From Bacteroidia bacterium (GTDB taxonomy: Bacteria > Bacteroidota > Bacteroidia > Bacteroidales > VadinHA17), in NCBI GenBank assembly GCA_026391515.1, contig JAPLEC010000275.1, positions 1 through 21,565 of the forward strand: DNA of 21,565 bases, written 5' to 3'. Below, piece by piece: positions 1 through 9,400 of this stretch. How positions within the stretch are numbered: position 1 is the stretch's first letter; the number at the start of each line of letters is the position of its first letter. A model generated the notes under the pieces. That model was given only the letters and a program-made list of their open reading frames with translations, ran no database searches and was not told the DNA's origin. Both the position numbers and the translations under genes were made by a program.

Positions 1-249
1 ATAAAAGAAATAATGAAAAAAAATACTGGACAAATTCATTTTTATACAGCGCTGATTGGAACAAAACTTTATCGTCATGGATATTGTATCAACATTGATT
101 TCTTAAATTTCGTTGTAAAACAGGACCCTGAATAAGCTAACTACTTTGCATTATTTTCTAAAGCAAACTTTCAACTTACGGTTATTAATGCCGGATATTT
201 TGCTAATATTACTTTTAAATTCAAACAATTAATAACCTGTCTTATCAAC
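1..249. other. Left-edge region before the first GH51 gene
   Basis: This AT-rich stretch has no gene I can recognise. One frame on the + strand is open from base 1 to a TAA at 133-135 (44 codons, entering from outside the window). It could be the tail of an upstream gene, but its short translation matches no family I know and such a frame can occur by chance. Bases 136-249 are the upstream region of the GH51-like gene. They include a site at 185-203 that resembles the repeated element found upstream of susC (14 of 19 positions). Confidence 0.3.
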
Positions 250-2514
250 ATGAAAAGAACGATCTTAATCTGTCTGGGTGTAAGCTTTATTATGATGCTC
301 CAGGCGCAAAAAGCAGATGTGGTCAAACTCCAGGTGAATGCAGAAAAGCAGATTGCCACAGCAAAAAAAGAGTTTGACGGTACAAATATTGAAGACCTAA
401 ATAACCAGACGAACGGCGGTGTTTTCAGTCAGCTTATCCATGGAGAGGCATTTGAGGAAAATGTAGACATTGATTTTCTTAACCTGCCAGTAGGCGATTA
501 TGTTAAGGTATATGTTATTCTTGATGAAACGAGAAAACCGCATTTCTTTTCAGTCGCCAATGCATATACGCGCCCTGCCTGGAATAATCTTACCGAGAAA
601 TATGATTTCAACTCAAAGGATATCTATGCAATGGTCTTTCCTGATACCCGGCAGTTTCCAGGTCAGACCCAGGCACAGCCTCCACGCCAGGCAGGTCCGT
701 TGAGAATTGGGCCACTGAAATTTTATGGCAGGTTCATGCCATTCGACAGTATTCCTGCACCCATGAGGGACGAGCTTTTGAAACGGATTAACGGGAATGA
801 TCAGATAAGCAGGTACTGGACAAAGATCCTTTCAGGAAATGTTTCTTATCAGTTCGAGTTGAAAAGAGGTGATGCCTATATGGGAAGGCAGGACCAGATC
901 ATCCGCTTCCTCGATGGAACAGGCGAATGCGGTATTTTCAATGCAGGTCTCAACAAACAGGGTATAAACCTGGTTGCCGGGAAAAACTATGAAGGAGTCT
1001 TAAGGCTCAAGTCCAAAGGGCCAAATACTCTCTATCTGTCATTGCGCGATGAGAACGGGAATATGATAGCTGAAAAGCCATATCAGGTGAAGGGAGATGG
1101 GTCATGGGAGAAAGTGTCTTTTGATCTCACTTCTACGGCTGCGACACCTAAGGGAAGATTTGGAATATCACTGAAAAGCAAAGGTGAAATTGAACTTGGT
1201 TTTGCATTCATGCAGCCTGGCGAATGGGGACGGGTAAATGGTCTTCCTGTCAGAAAATACATAATAGATGCGCTTAAAAAACAGGGAATTAAGGCTATCA
1301 GGTATAACGGTTCCATGGTTGATGTGGGTGCGGATACTTATATGTACCGCTGGAAAAAAATGATAGGCCCGGTTGATGAACGCCGTATTTGCTTCCGGAG
1401 CGGTTTCAATCCCTATGCAACTCACTCTTTTGGTCTGATAGAACTGCTGAAGGTCGCCGAAGCTCTTGGTGCACAGGCTATGGTGGGCATGAGCATGGAT
1501 GAAACCTACGAGGATATAAGGGATTTCGCGGAATACGTAAATGGCCCGGTAACCTCAAAATGGGGAGCACTGCGTGCACAGCACGGACACCCGGCTCCTT
1601 TTAACCTGAAATATATTGAGGTAGACAATGAAAGACGGATCAACAGGGGTTATGTCGAATGTGTTAAAAAGTTCGCCCAGGCTGCCTGGGAGTCTGATCC
1701 TGAAATGCATATCACTCTTTCACTTAATATTGGCACCAATCCGAAAAGTTACTCACGCGGCACACCTGAATATGATCTTGCATCAGAATTATTCGGATGG
1801 TTTGTCAAGCAGGGAAAAGCCGACCATATGATTTGGGATCCACATTACGACGGACAAAGAAGTGCTGCCGATAATCCTGGATATACCACAATAATGGGTA
1901 TAGCAATTCAGGCTGAACTGGCAAAAGATTATCCAGGTCATAAACTTACCCTTTGCCCAATGGAAGAAAACGGAAGCCGCTGCGACTGGGACAGGGGTCT
2001 GGCTCATGCTCATAACTGGAATACCGATCTGCGTAATGGTGATTGTTTCACCTGGCTGGGGACCGCAAATACTATTCAGCCTCACGGGCAGGATTACATG
2101 TGGAATCAGGGACGGGTTCACTACACCTCAAACGAGGTCTGGTTCCAGCCCTCAGCTTATATCGATGAAAAGATTTCAAAAGAATGGCAGCCCATTATCG
2201 TTGATGCCACAAGCAGCAAAGAATCCGTTCTCGACATTACTGCAAAAACAAACGCTAAAAGAGATTCTCTGTCAATATGTGTAGTAAATCTGAACGATTC
2301 TGCCCAGGTTGCAATAATCAATGTCACTGGTTTCAAATTCAGCAGTAAAGCTACAGCATGGACAATCGGGGATTGTGATCTGAATACTCTCAATACAGTC
2401 AATAACAAAGAGGCTGTAGCACCAAAAACAGGAACGGTAACCATCTCTAAAAAAGATGCCCAATACACATTCCCAAGATATTCATATACGGTTATTACCC
2501 TGAAAAAACAGTGA
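250..2514 (+). CDS. Exported GH51-like glycoside hydrolase (alpha-L-arabinofuranosidase family, divergent)
   Basis: The 754-residue protein begins with a Sec signal peptide (about residues 1-19, ending MMLQAQ), so it is probably periplasmic. An N-terminal beta-rich, CBM-like region (about 30-330) precedes a TIM-barrel domain and a C-terminal beta domain (about 650-754). The clan-A acid/base is visible as KYIEVDNE (Glu461), in the same context (HPAPFNLKY before it) as the second GH51 protein in this window. The nucleophile is probably Glu572 or Glu573 in PMEENG. Family GH51 removes L-arabinofuranosyl residues from arabinan or arabinoxylan, although some members are glucanases. The protein is divergent: the usual GNE is DNE, and the conserved PGG after the barrel arginine is RYNGS (351-355). 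A Gln/Pro-rich loop lies near residues 135-150. The gene is convergent with the CBM9-like gene. Substrate is unproven; family assignment is fairly sure. Confidence 0.8.
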   Translation: MKRTILICLGVSFIMMLQAQKADVVKLQVNAEKQIATAKKEFDGTNIEDLNNQTNGGVFSQLIHGEAFEENVDIDFLNLPVGDYVKVYVILDETRKPHFFSVANAYTRPAWNNLTEKYDFNSKDIYAMVFPDTRQFPGQTQAQPPRQAGPLRIGPLKFYGRFMPFDSIPAPMRDELLKRINGNDQISRYWTKILSGNVSYQFELKRGDAYMGRQDQIIRFLDGTGECGIFNAGLNKQGINLVAGKNYEGVLRLKSKGPNTLYLSLRDENGNMIAEKPYQVKGDGSWEKVSFDLTSTAATPKGRFGISLKSKGEIELGFAFMQPGEWGRVNGLPVRKYIIDALKKQGIKAIRYNGSMVDVGADTYMYRWKKMIGPVDERRICFRSGFNPYATHSFGLIELLKVAEALGAQAMVGMSMDETYEDIRDFAEYVNGPVTSKWGALRAQHGHPAPFNLKYIEVDNERRINRGYVECVKKFAQAAWESDPEMHITLSLNIGTNPKSYSRGTPEYDLASELFGWFVKQGKADHMIWDPHYDGQRSAADNPGYTTIMGIAIQAELAKDYPGHKLTLCPMEENGSRCDWDRGLAHAHNWNTDLRNGDCFTWLGTANTIQPHGQDYMWNQGRVHYTSNEVWFQPSAYIDEKISKEWQPIIVDATSSKESVLDITAKTNAKRDSLSICVVNLNDSAQVAIINVTGFKFSSKATAWTIGDCDLNTLNTVNNKEAVAPKTGTVTISKKDAQYTFPRYSYTVITLKKQ

Positions 2515-2524
2515 GGATGGTCAC

Positions 2525-2639
2525 TTCTTAACCCATACTGGTAAACAGTTAAGAAAGAAAAATGATAAACCGCAAGGAACGCAGAGCTAAGCTACAAGGC
2601 ATACATAGTTTGAGTTTAGAATATCTCTACGTTCTTTGC
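2525..2639. repeat. Convergent-gap inverted repeats, possible MITE/REP-like element
   Basis: The gap between two convergent genes holds two inverted structures. The larger has 15-base arms, GCAAGGAACGCAGAG (2572-2586) and CTCTACGTTCTTTGC (2625-2639), matching at 13 of 15 positions around a 38-base centre. Arms of this GCAAAGAACG type are common as interspersed repeats in environmental bacterial genomes (recollection, not searched). A second, 8-bp stem is TTCTTAAC (2525-2532) with GTTAAGAA (2548-2555). Neither is followed by a clear T-run, so a terminator role is uncertain. Confidence 0.45.
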
Positions 2640-2652
2640 ATTACTATAAAAA

Positions 2653-3453
2653 TCAATTATCAGTAAATTCCAGTAACCCGAAACGCGATGGCTGATGAAC
2701 ATCTTTCCTTATATCATAAATCGGGAAGAGCGTTGATGTTGAACGGAATCTGTCATCAACATAATTCCTGTCCTGCCGGACCGCTTGGAATGCCCATCTT
2801 ACACCGGCTTTTGGACGTGAAATAAAATGGAAATCGCTGAATACCGTAAATGGAATTGCAAACTCCATTCGCCACATCTTATCCTTGTCTTTGTCGTTAT
2901 TTATTGTACCATCATACGTCACTTCAACTTGATATACGGGATTATAAGATCTGATAAAAATAGTTCGGTTATTATAATATCTCCATAGTACTATATAGTC
3001 ATAAGCTGCTTTGGTAATGTTGATTTCAAATCCAAAATGCATATAGAGACTGTCGGGAACCGGAATACAAAAAAATTCGGCACAATCGTCCAGATAAGGC
3101 CGGGCGTCAAAATTTTTTTCGCGTGCTGTGAGCGAAGTGTCTTCGCATTCGTAAAATAAATACAGATTTTCATCATCCCATATCATTCTGAACTTAGAAA
3201 ACTGTTTTTCAAAGGGTTTGTCGCCTCTGTAAAAATAATTGAAGGACTGTACTTCAGCATTCTTCCAGCTTACTTCATCCATTTTACCATCAACAATAAT
3301 AGGTTCACTGGCTCTTGATACCTTATATACTGGTTGTTGTCCTATAACGAGTTGTTTTTCAGCCTGAGAAAAGAGAAACAAACCTGTACCAAGATAAACT
3401 AAAACAGTAAAAATGCCTTTTAGTCTTGAGTGATTAATGATTTTGCATTTCAT
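2653..3453 (-). CDS. Exported CBM9-like carbohydrate-binding protein
   Basis: The 266-residue protein has an N-terminal hydrophobic signal (about residues 14-30, ending LFLFSQAEK), so it is exported. The rest reads as a single family-9-like carbohydrate-binding beta-sandwich. It starts with the typical IIVDGKMDEVSW motif (about 50-62), followed by a FRMIWDDENLYLFYEC strand pair, a LDDCAEFF segment and a C-terminal SRFGLLEF ending. Length fits the stand-alone CBM9-like proteins common in Bacteroidota polysaccharide loci (about 230-270 residues), where they accompany glycosidases. No catalytic motif is visible. It is the last gene of the minus-strand group, 138 bases beyond the GH51 stop and on the far side of a terminator-like hairpin (3526-3575), so it may be transcribed at a different level from the GH51 gene. 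The sugar bound cannot be read from the sequence. Confidence 0.75.
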   Translation of the reverse strand: MKCKIINHSRLKGIFTVLVYLGTGLFLFSQAEKQLVIGQQPVYKVSRASEPIIVDGKMDEVSWKNAEVQSFNYFYRGDKPFEKQFSKFRMIWDDENLYLFYECEDTSLTAREKNFDARPYLDDCAEFFCIPVPDSLYMHFGFEINITKAAYDYIVLWRYYNNRTIFIRSYNPVYQVEVTYDGTINNDKDKDKMWRMEFAIPFTVFSDFHFISRPKAGVRWAFQAVRQDRNYVDDRFRSTSTLFPIYDIRKDVHQPSRFGLLEFTDN

Positions 3454-3525
3454 ACCTTATGAATAATTAATGATGAACGAATTTAATAACTTCCTTAAGA
3501 AATCACGAACAGATTGATTCTTAAA

Positions 3526-3575
3526 ATAAAAGGCAATCTCAGAATATTTTTATTCCTGCTGAGGCTGCCTTTTAT
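3526..3575 (-). terminator. Rho-independent-type terminator after the GH51 locus
   Basis: Arms 3526-3542 (ATAAAAGGCAATCTCAG) and 3559-3575 (CTGAGGCTGCCTTTTAT) pair at 15 of 17 positions around a 16-base loop. On the minus strand the hairpin begins 17 bases after the GH51 stop codon and is followed by a T-rich tract (TTTTATTTTAAG includes the end of the stem). It should stop or weaken transcription before the CBM9-like gene. Confidence 0.55.
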
Positions 3576-3591
3576 CGCTATACCCCTGTTT

Positions 3592-5502
3592 TTACCTGGA
3601 AGCCTTAATCCTCAGAATTGTAAATGAATTTGGCTTGAATTCCATTTTGAATGAATTGCTGAAGCCTGTGAATTCACTTACAACGGGAAAGACTTTTTTG
3701 GGTTCGGCGAAGCTGTTATCATCAGTATCGGAGGCAGAGGTCAGGGTAATTATCTGACCGGCAGGCTCAACCTTTGTAGAATTGGAAAGATTGATCTCTG
3801 TGCAGAACGGAACATTCTCACCGTTAACTACTTTGACAATAATTTCTCCTTTTGTGTTATCATAACCGGCAACGGCATACTGCTTCTGGAGGCTCTTGTA
3901 TTCTAATTCTCCAAGATTTATATCATCGATAAAACAACCGATCATTTTTCCTTTAACAATAACCTTAATATTATGCCATGTTCCGATATTAAAGTCGAAT
4001 GAGCTGCCGATGGTTCCCAAACGCAAACTGGTGCCATTTACAATATGCTCAACACTTGCTTTATATTTAACTGGCTGGTTCATATCCTGGTTGCCGAATA
4101 GTCCGCCCGGTATACCAAACCTTCGCATCCTAGGATTACTTACAGAAATAGTAAAATAATTCCTGTCGTCAACTATTCCAAATCTTATATTGAATCCATT
4201 GAATGAGCTGTCTCTCTTTACATTAGCTGAAATTGTGCAATCGTCCAAGACCAGATCCTTGAGGATGATGGAACCGCCGCCCATCCTGGGGCGATTCTGA
4301 CCTTCGCTTCCCCGGCGTGTGCCAGGGATGTAGAGACCTCCTTGGCGCACCATATCCACAGGAACTCCTGTAGAATATGCATTTTCCATGACCTCCCACG
4401 ATCCTGTTTTTTCCCATCTGGCAGTATCAGCCGGGAATTGGGAAGAATATTTTATTGAAGAGCCTTTGCTTACTGTGAAATCTTTGACTCTGACATCGGA
4501 GTTACCACCGAAGGAATTAGCGCCAAATCCCACTTTACCAGATATAGTACCAGCCGGCGGAATCCAGTCAAGAGTTGTATGAAGGGTTACATCAGGCCTG
4601 TTTTCATTGAACATTTTCTGGACATAATAAGATGAACGGCCAAAAACTGAATCATTCTTGAACCTTATCAGATTTGTCGGCCAGTGTCTCCAGTTTACAT
4701 TTTCAAGCAGAGGAGCATATGACGCTATCTTAACAAGATCCGAGTTATGCTCAATACCGAACATGAATTCGGCTTCAGCCAGAGCGCCTTCCAGCGTCCC
4801 GGATCCGACATTGCTGTTCACTGCATATTCTCCTATATAGACTTCGAATTTACCACGAGACACTGTATCGTAAAGATGAACTGTATTGAAGAATGTCTCA
4901 GGAGCTACATAATAATGCAGGTCTAACATCTCAATCTTTTCAGCATCATAGTTCAACGAATTATTACTTGAAAGACTATTGTCATTAATATAAATAATCT
5001 GTGGGAATTTTTCTTTACATGCAGTATAGATCATATTATACCGCTCATTATATTTCGGACCGAAATTCTCATTACCGATCTCAACATATTTCAGCGGGAA
5101 AGGAGCCGGATGTCCGTTCTTTGCACGTTCTGCACCCCATTTGGTATTAACATCGCCGATAGCATATTCTATTCCATCAAGAATATCCTGGACAATACCT
5201 TTCATCTGGTTCATTTCGTAGTAATCACCATTACGTACCGAACATGAAAGACCGGCATTAACTACCCACATACCCACAGCACCAATATCCTCGCAGAACT
5301 GCAGGTAATCATGATAACCGAAATTGTAGGAATTATGATATCCCCAGAGGTCAAACTGGCCCGGACGTAACATGCGATCGCTAATAGATTCTTTCCAGTT
5401 CACCCTGTTTTCCATGGTGAACCCTTCAACGATGCAGCCACCAGGCCAGCGGATAAATGAAGGTTTGAGGTCTGCCAGCGTCTGGGCAATGTCCTGCCGC
5501 AA
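3592..5502 (-). CDS. Catalytic C-terminal fragment of the split GH51 arabinofuranosidase
   Basis: The frame is open from just after the stop at 5557; the first usable start I see is a TTG at 5502 (636 residues), with no convincing ribosome-binding site, so separate translation is doubtful. The fragment holds the barrel: FIRWPGGCIVEG (about residues 16-27), acid/base Glu145 in KYVEIGNE, and nucleophile Glu225 in YIGEYAVN. After the barrel (about 310-535) is an inserted concanavalin/LamG-like sandwich (VGFGANSFGGNSD, GTWHNIKVIV), then the C-terminal arabinofuranosidase beta domain ending SFTILRIKASR. Lacking the signal sequence, this part would stay in the cytoplasm if made alone. Role inferred from the family: release of terminal L-arabinofuranose or a similar furanoside. 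Confidence 0.65.
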   Translation of the reverse strand: MRQDIAQTLADLKPSFIRWPGGCIVEGFTMENRVNWKESISDRMLRPGQFDLWGYHNSYNFGYHDYLQFCEDIGAVGMWVVNAGLSCSVRNGDYYEMNQMKGIVQDILDGIEYAIGDVNTKWGAERAKNGHPAPFPLKYVEIGNENFGPKYNERYNMIYTACKEKFPQIIYINDNSLSSNNSLNYDAEKIEMLDLHYYVAPETFFNTVHLYDTVSRGKFEVYIGEYAVNSNVGSGTLEGALAEAEFMFGIEHNSDLVKIASYAPLLENVNWRHWPTNLIRFKNDSVFGRSSYYVQKMFNENRPDVTLHTTLDWIPPAGTISGKVGFGANSFGGNSDVRVKDFTVSKGSSIKYSSQFPADTARWEKTGSWEVMENAYSTGVPVDMVRQGGLYIPGTRRGSEGQNRPRMGGGSIILKDLVLDDCTISANVKRDSSFNGFNIRFGIVDDRNYFTISVSNPRMRRFGIPGGLFGNQDMNQPVKYKASVEHIVNGTSLRLGTIGSSFDFNIGTWHNIKVIVKGKMIGCFIDDINLGELEYKSLQKQYAVAGYDNTKGEIIVKVVNGENVPFCTEINLSNSTKVEPAGQIITLTSASDTDDNSFAEPKKVFPVVSEFTGFSNSFKMEFKPNSFTILRIKASR

Positions 5503-5556
5503 GCCATGTCCCCTGAAAGTTGTTTCAGGCAGCAGAGAGACATAGTCAACCCAAAC

Positions 5557-5559
5557 TTA
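5557..5559 (-). other. In-frame TAA interrupting the GH51 gene
   Basis: On the minus strand the codons read ACA GGT TAA GTT TGG. The frame and GH51 homology continue directly on both sides. A one-base change from AAA, CAA, GAA, TTA, TCA, TAC or TAT would produce this TAA. No hairpin or obvious recoding signal follows it. Confidence 0.8.
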
Positions 5560-6276
5560 ACCTGTTGAGGTGAATTGCAGAACAAGCTTTACAGCATTGT
5601 CAGTAACGTTCGAGGTAATCACCGATTTGTAATTTGTCCAGGTGCCGGAGTTGTTCACATCAAACTCCCGGGAGTATATTGCATTACCTGTTTTACCCAC
5701 CAGTGATATCACAACTTTTCCTTTGTAAGATTTGTCGGCTCTCAGGTAGAACTGGAAATTATATTTTTCACCATTTACGAGCGAAATCCCCTTGAAACCT
5801 TCATTGATGAGGTTTACACCGCCATCATTTGCATCAATTTTCAAGAGCAGGGAATGAGGATTTGCTTTGTAAAGCGGATTATCAGAAACAACTTCCATAC
5901 CGGATTTCGAGTTCCCTTTATTTTCAAGGCTCCATCCTTCGGTAACATTGTCAGGACTGAAACCATAGAATATAAAATCATTAATCCTCCCGCTTGCATA
6001 ACTGGGTTTTTTAGGAGCAACAACTTCTCCGTTTTCGATATAGGATGTAGAAGGAATGTTCTTCTCTTCGAAACCCATATTATAAATCATTTCGGGCCAC
6101 AATCCTCCGTCTCCTGCACGGTTGATTTCTTCATAAAAAATACCCCAGAGACCTTTAGGCACTTCAACGCCATTTTTTGCCACATCGATGGTGACGACCG
6201 ATGGCTTCTGCTTTGTGCAGCCTGCAATCATTATTGACGCTAACAAGCATAAGATCGGGTAATTGGATTTTTTCAT
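5557..6276 (-). CDS. N-terminal fragment of the split GH51 lipoprotein
   Basis: This 239-residue frame starts at an ATG giving MKKSNYPILCLL and a lipobox MIAGC with the lipidation cysteine at residue 20, so the product would be an outer-surface or periplasm-facing lipoprotein. The segment KGLWGIFYEEINRAGDGG (about 43-60) is the classic start of large GH51 arabinofuranosidases. It is followed by a CBM4/9-like sugar-binding region (about 100-239: SLLLKID, YNFQFYLRAD, GTWTNYK). The frame stops at 5557-5559 right before the expected strand leading into the TIM barrel. Alone it has no catalytic residues and could at most bind carbohydrate. Confidence 0.7.
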   Translation of the reverse strand: MKKSNYPILCLLASIMIAGCTKQKPSVVTIDVAKNGVEVPKGLWGIFYEEINRAGDGGLWPEMIYNMGFEEKNIPSTSYIENGEVVAPKKPSYASGRINDFIFYGFSPDNVTEGWSLENKGNSKSGMEVVSDNPLYKANPHSLLLKIDANDGGVNLINEGFKGISLVNGEKYNFQFYLRADKSYKGKVVISLVGKTGNAIYSREFDVNNSGTWTNYKSVITSNVTDNAVKLVLQFTSTG

Positions 6277-6453
6277 CGGGTTCAGTTTTGGTTAACTTAA
6301 ATCTGTTGGTTATTTATTTTCCGGTTAGTTGTTTATAAATCTCCCTATTCATTATTGATAAAATATTATTTAGGACATACAGTATATCAGGTAATTATAA
6401 AATATATGAATCATTTTATTAACAATCAGCATGTTTTGTAACCAGTATCAGTC

Positions 6454-9400
6454 TTACTTCAATTTCCGGATAAACTGAGATGGTGAAATACCGAATTGTT
6501 TCTGGAAACTGGTTGCGAAATATGATGGGGATGAGAATCCGACAAGGTATGATATTTCATTGATTCTGTAATTTCCTTCCGATAACAATTCTGCTGCTTT
6601 TTTAAGTCTGGCCAGCCTGATATATTCAACTGAATTCAGGTCCGTCAGGGCTTTTACCTTTCTGTAAAGAGTTGAAACGCTTATTCTCATTATCTCTGCA
6701 ATCCTTTCCACACTTAAATCATTCTCTGAAATATTATCCATCAGGATGGAATTCAGTTTTTTAAGGAATTCCTCATCAGTTTTATTCATTGCAACTGATT
6801 TGAAATGAGCAAGGGGAGAATTAATGAAATTTTGCCGGTCGAGACTCCTGTTTTTGATGAGATTATGAATCTGGGCCATTAAAAGTTCTGTTGTGAATGG
6901 TTTCTCGATATAAGCATCTGCACCTGAATCAAGGCCTTCGATCCTTGCATTCAGATGTATGGAGGCAGTTAGGAGTATAACTGGTATATGACTGAATTCT
7001 ATGTTAGATTTAATCTGCCTGCAAAGTTCATATCCATTAATAACTGGCATAATAACATCACTGACAACCAGAATTATATTATATTTCTTAAGTGCCTTCA
7101 GTGCTTCGTCGCCATTACGAGTGAGGATGACGTTATAATCATCGGATATTTCCTTAGCTATAAATTTCCCCATTTCAACCTCATCCTCTACAAGAAGTAT
7201 GTTGGGTAAAGCGTTTTCAAGAGAGCCAAAAATTTCAAACTCGTGATGTTCACCCAGGTTCAATTCATCAGACTCATATATATTCCTGGAAATTGATTCT
7301 TCCTGATATTTGGTCAGTTCCAGGACAAATGAATTATACTGCCTCACATTAGTATCAAGAAAAAGTCTGCCATGATGAAGTTCCGCGAGTGACCGGGCAA
7401 GAGAAAGTCCAAGTCCTGTACCTTTTTCCCCCGGCTTATCAAAATCTATCTGATAAAATGGCTCAAAGATTCTTTCGCTAAGTTCTTTTGGTATTAATTT
7501 ACCGTCGCTGTTTACACGTATCCTTATGACGTTTTCCTTTTCGGTTTCGAGTTCGAGGAATAAGTCAACCTTCGATCCGGCAAATCTAAGGGCATTTGAC
7601 AGAAGATTACTCAATATCTTGGTTATAGCCTCCCTGTCCATAGCCAGATCATACTGATTTACAGGGGAATGCAGCTGGATTGATATCATTTTTTCTGCAC
7701 TGTATGGAAGGAATAAGTTGAATGTTGATTCAACCAGCTCATATAAATCCGTCTTAACAAAATTAAATTTAAACATCTCTTTCTCGGTTTTCCTGAAATC
7801 AAGCAGCTGGTTGGTAAGGCTCAGTAGTCTGTCAGTACTCCTTCGAATAATCGAAAGATTATCTTCAGTTTCCTTTGAATTTTTTATTCCGTACTTCAAA
7901 ATTCTGTCAAGGGGTCCCTTTATTAAGGTTAAAGGAGTACGAACCTCATGGGTAATATTGGTGAAAAAATTGATTTTTGCATTCAGTATCTCCCTCTCCT
8001 TATTTGTTTCTATGATATCTATTTTTCTTTGCTGTTCCAGAACTTTCTTTTTTAAATAAAAGCTGATCAGCGTATATATGATAGATGCTGAAATAAGAAT
8101 GTACAGAGCATAAGCTGGAAATGAGAGCCAAAGTGGAGGAGAAATTTTAATATCCAAAAGGGCTTCATTAGAGCTCCATATATCGCCATCAGGGGAAGAA
8201 ATGGCCCTGAACCTGTAGTCACCTGGAGCAAGATTGGTGTAGTAAACCTTTCTGTTGCCTGAGATCAGAACCCAATCAGGATCAGAGCCTTCCATTCTGT
8301 ATTTATACTTAGTCAGACCGGGGCTTGTAAAAGTAGGAGACACAAAGTCAATACTGAAAGAAGATTGATTATGTTTTAAAGAAATCCGGTTGGTCACAAG
8401 AACCGATCTGAAATCGGAAGATCCCGTAGAATTGACAAAATATTCTTTCCCGTTAACCTGGAATCCCGTAAAGTAAACTGGCGGATTATAAGTGTTTTCC
8501 TTTATATCAGCAGGATAAAATGATACCAGGCCGCTGACTGTGCCAAAATACATTTTACCATGTTTATCCTGATAAGCTGAATTATAACTGAACGTATTAT
8601 CTAAAAGGCCATTGTCTTTTGTATATGTTATGAATTTATCTGAGGAAGGATCCAAACGCAGGAGCCCTCTGGTTGATGTTATCCAGAGATTTCCGCGACC
8701 ATCCTGCAGCATTGCACAATATATTGCGAAATCAATATCCTTACCAGGTATGTATCTGGTAATTTCTTCTGTTTCCCCGTTAATATAGCTGAAACCATTA
8801 CCTTCTGTAGTAAACCAGATCTTATGGTTGTTATCCTCATAAATTGATGTAACATGCTCATACTCCAGATCTTCATAATCTCCTTTTTCAGACAATATTT
8901 TTTTACATATCTCTGATGATTTGTCATATTTATACAACCCTCTTCCATAAGTTCCTATCCAGATATTTCTTTGGGAATCCTCAAATAAAGAATGGATAAA
9001 GGTCCCTGCTGCCACATCATCCAGGAATCTGAATGACGATGTCTCACGGTTAAACTGATATAATCCTATGACACTTCCCGCATAAATTGTCCCATCAGTT
9101 GTTTTCAGGAATGTAATAAATGAATTTGTTTTAAAACCGCTGCTCTTATTCTTCAGTTCAAAATGACTTCTTAACTTTAGCGTAGGGATGTTCAAGATAT
9201 ACATTCCATCATCATAGGTTCCAATCCAGAGGTTATCATCATCAACGAGGAGCCCCTGGATATTTCTGCTGCCAATATTTATATGATTATAATCATCTGT
9301 GAAGCTGGAAAACAGACCCGTTTGATTATCAAATTTTATCAGACCGGCATCTTCAGTACCAATCCAGATATTCCCATATGAATCTGCACGGATCTCTCTT

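Larger units (their letters stand above)
3592..6276 (-). pseudogene. GH51 alpha-L-arabinofuranosidase lipoprotein gene split by an in-frame stop
   Basis: Read as one unit this is an 893-residue GH51 protein, a normal length for the large Bacteroidota subgroup. A single TAA at 5557-5559 (codon 240) interrupts it. The frame before the stop (ending LQFTSTG) and after it (VWVDYVSLLPETTFRGHGLR) is the same, and together they form the expected GH51 sequence, so no bases are missing. There are no other stops or frameshifts. The parts together carry a lipoprotein signal, a CBM-like N-terminal region, the RWPGG barrel motif, acid/base Glu403 (EIGNE), nucleophile Glu483 (YIGEYA; both counted across the stop) and an inserted lectin-like sandwich. 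It may be a fresh nonsense mutation, a base-calling error, or a suppressed stop. The first two are more likely. It sits between the regulator gene and the CBM9-like gene on the same strand. Confidence 0.75.

Noticed and set aside
1..135. Open frame entering from the left edge as the end of a gene
   Set aside because: 44 codons with no recognisable content in AT-rich sequence; not enough to call a gene.
2525..2555. 8-bp hairpin as a terminator for the first GH51 gene
   Set aside because: The stem is AT-rich with a 15-base loop and no T-run follows on either strand; it is only noted as part of the gap.
5854..6237. Open frame of 127 codons on the + strand
   Set aside because: It is antisense to the GH51 lipoprotein N-terminal part, which has a convincing lipobox and family motifs.
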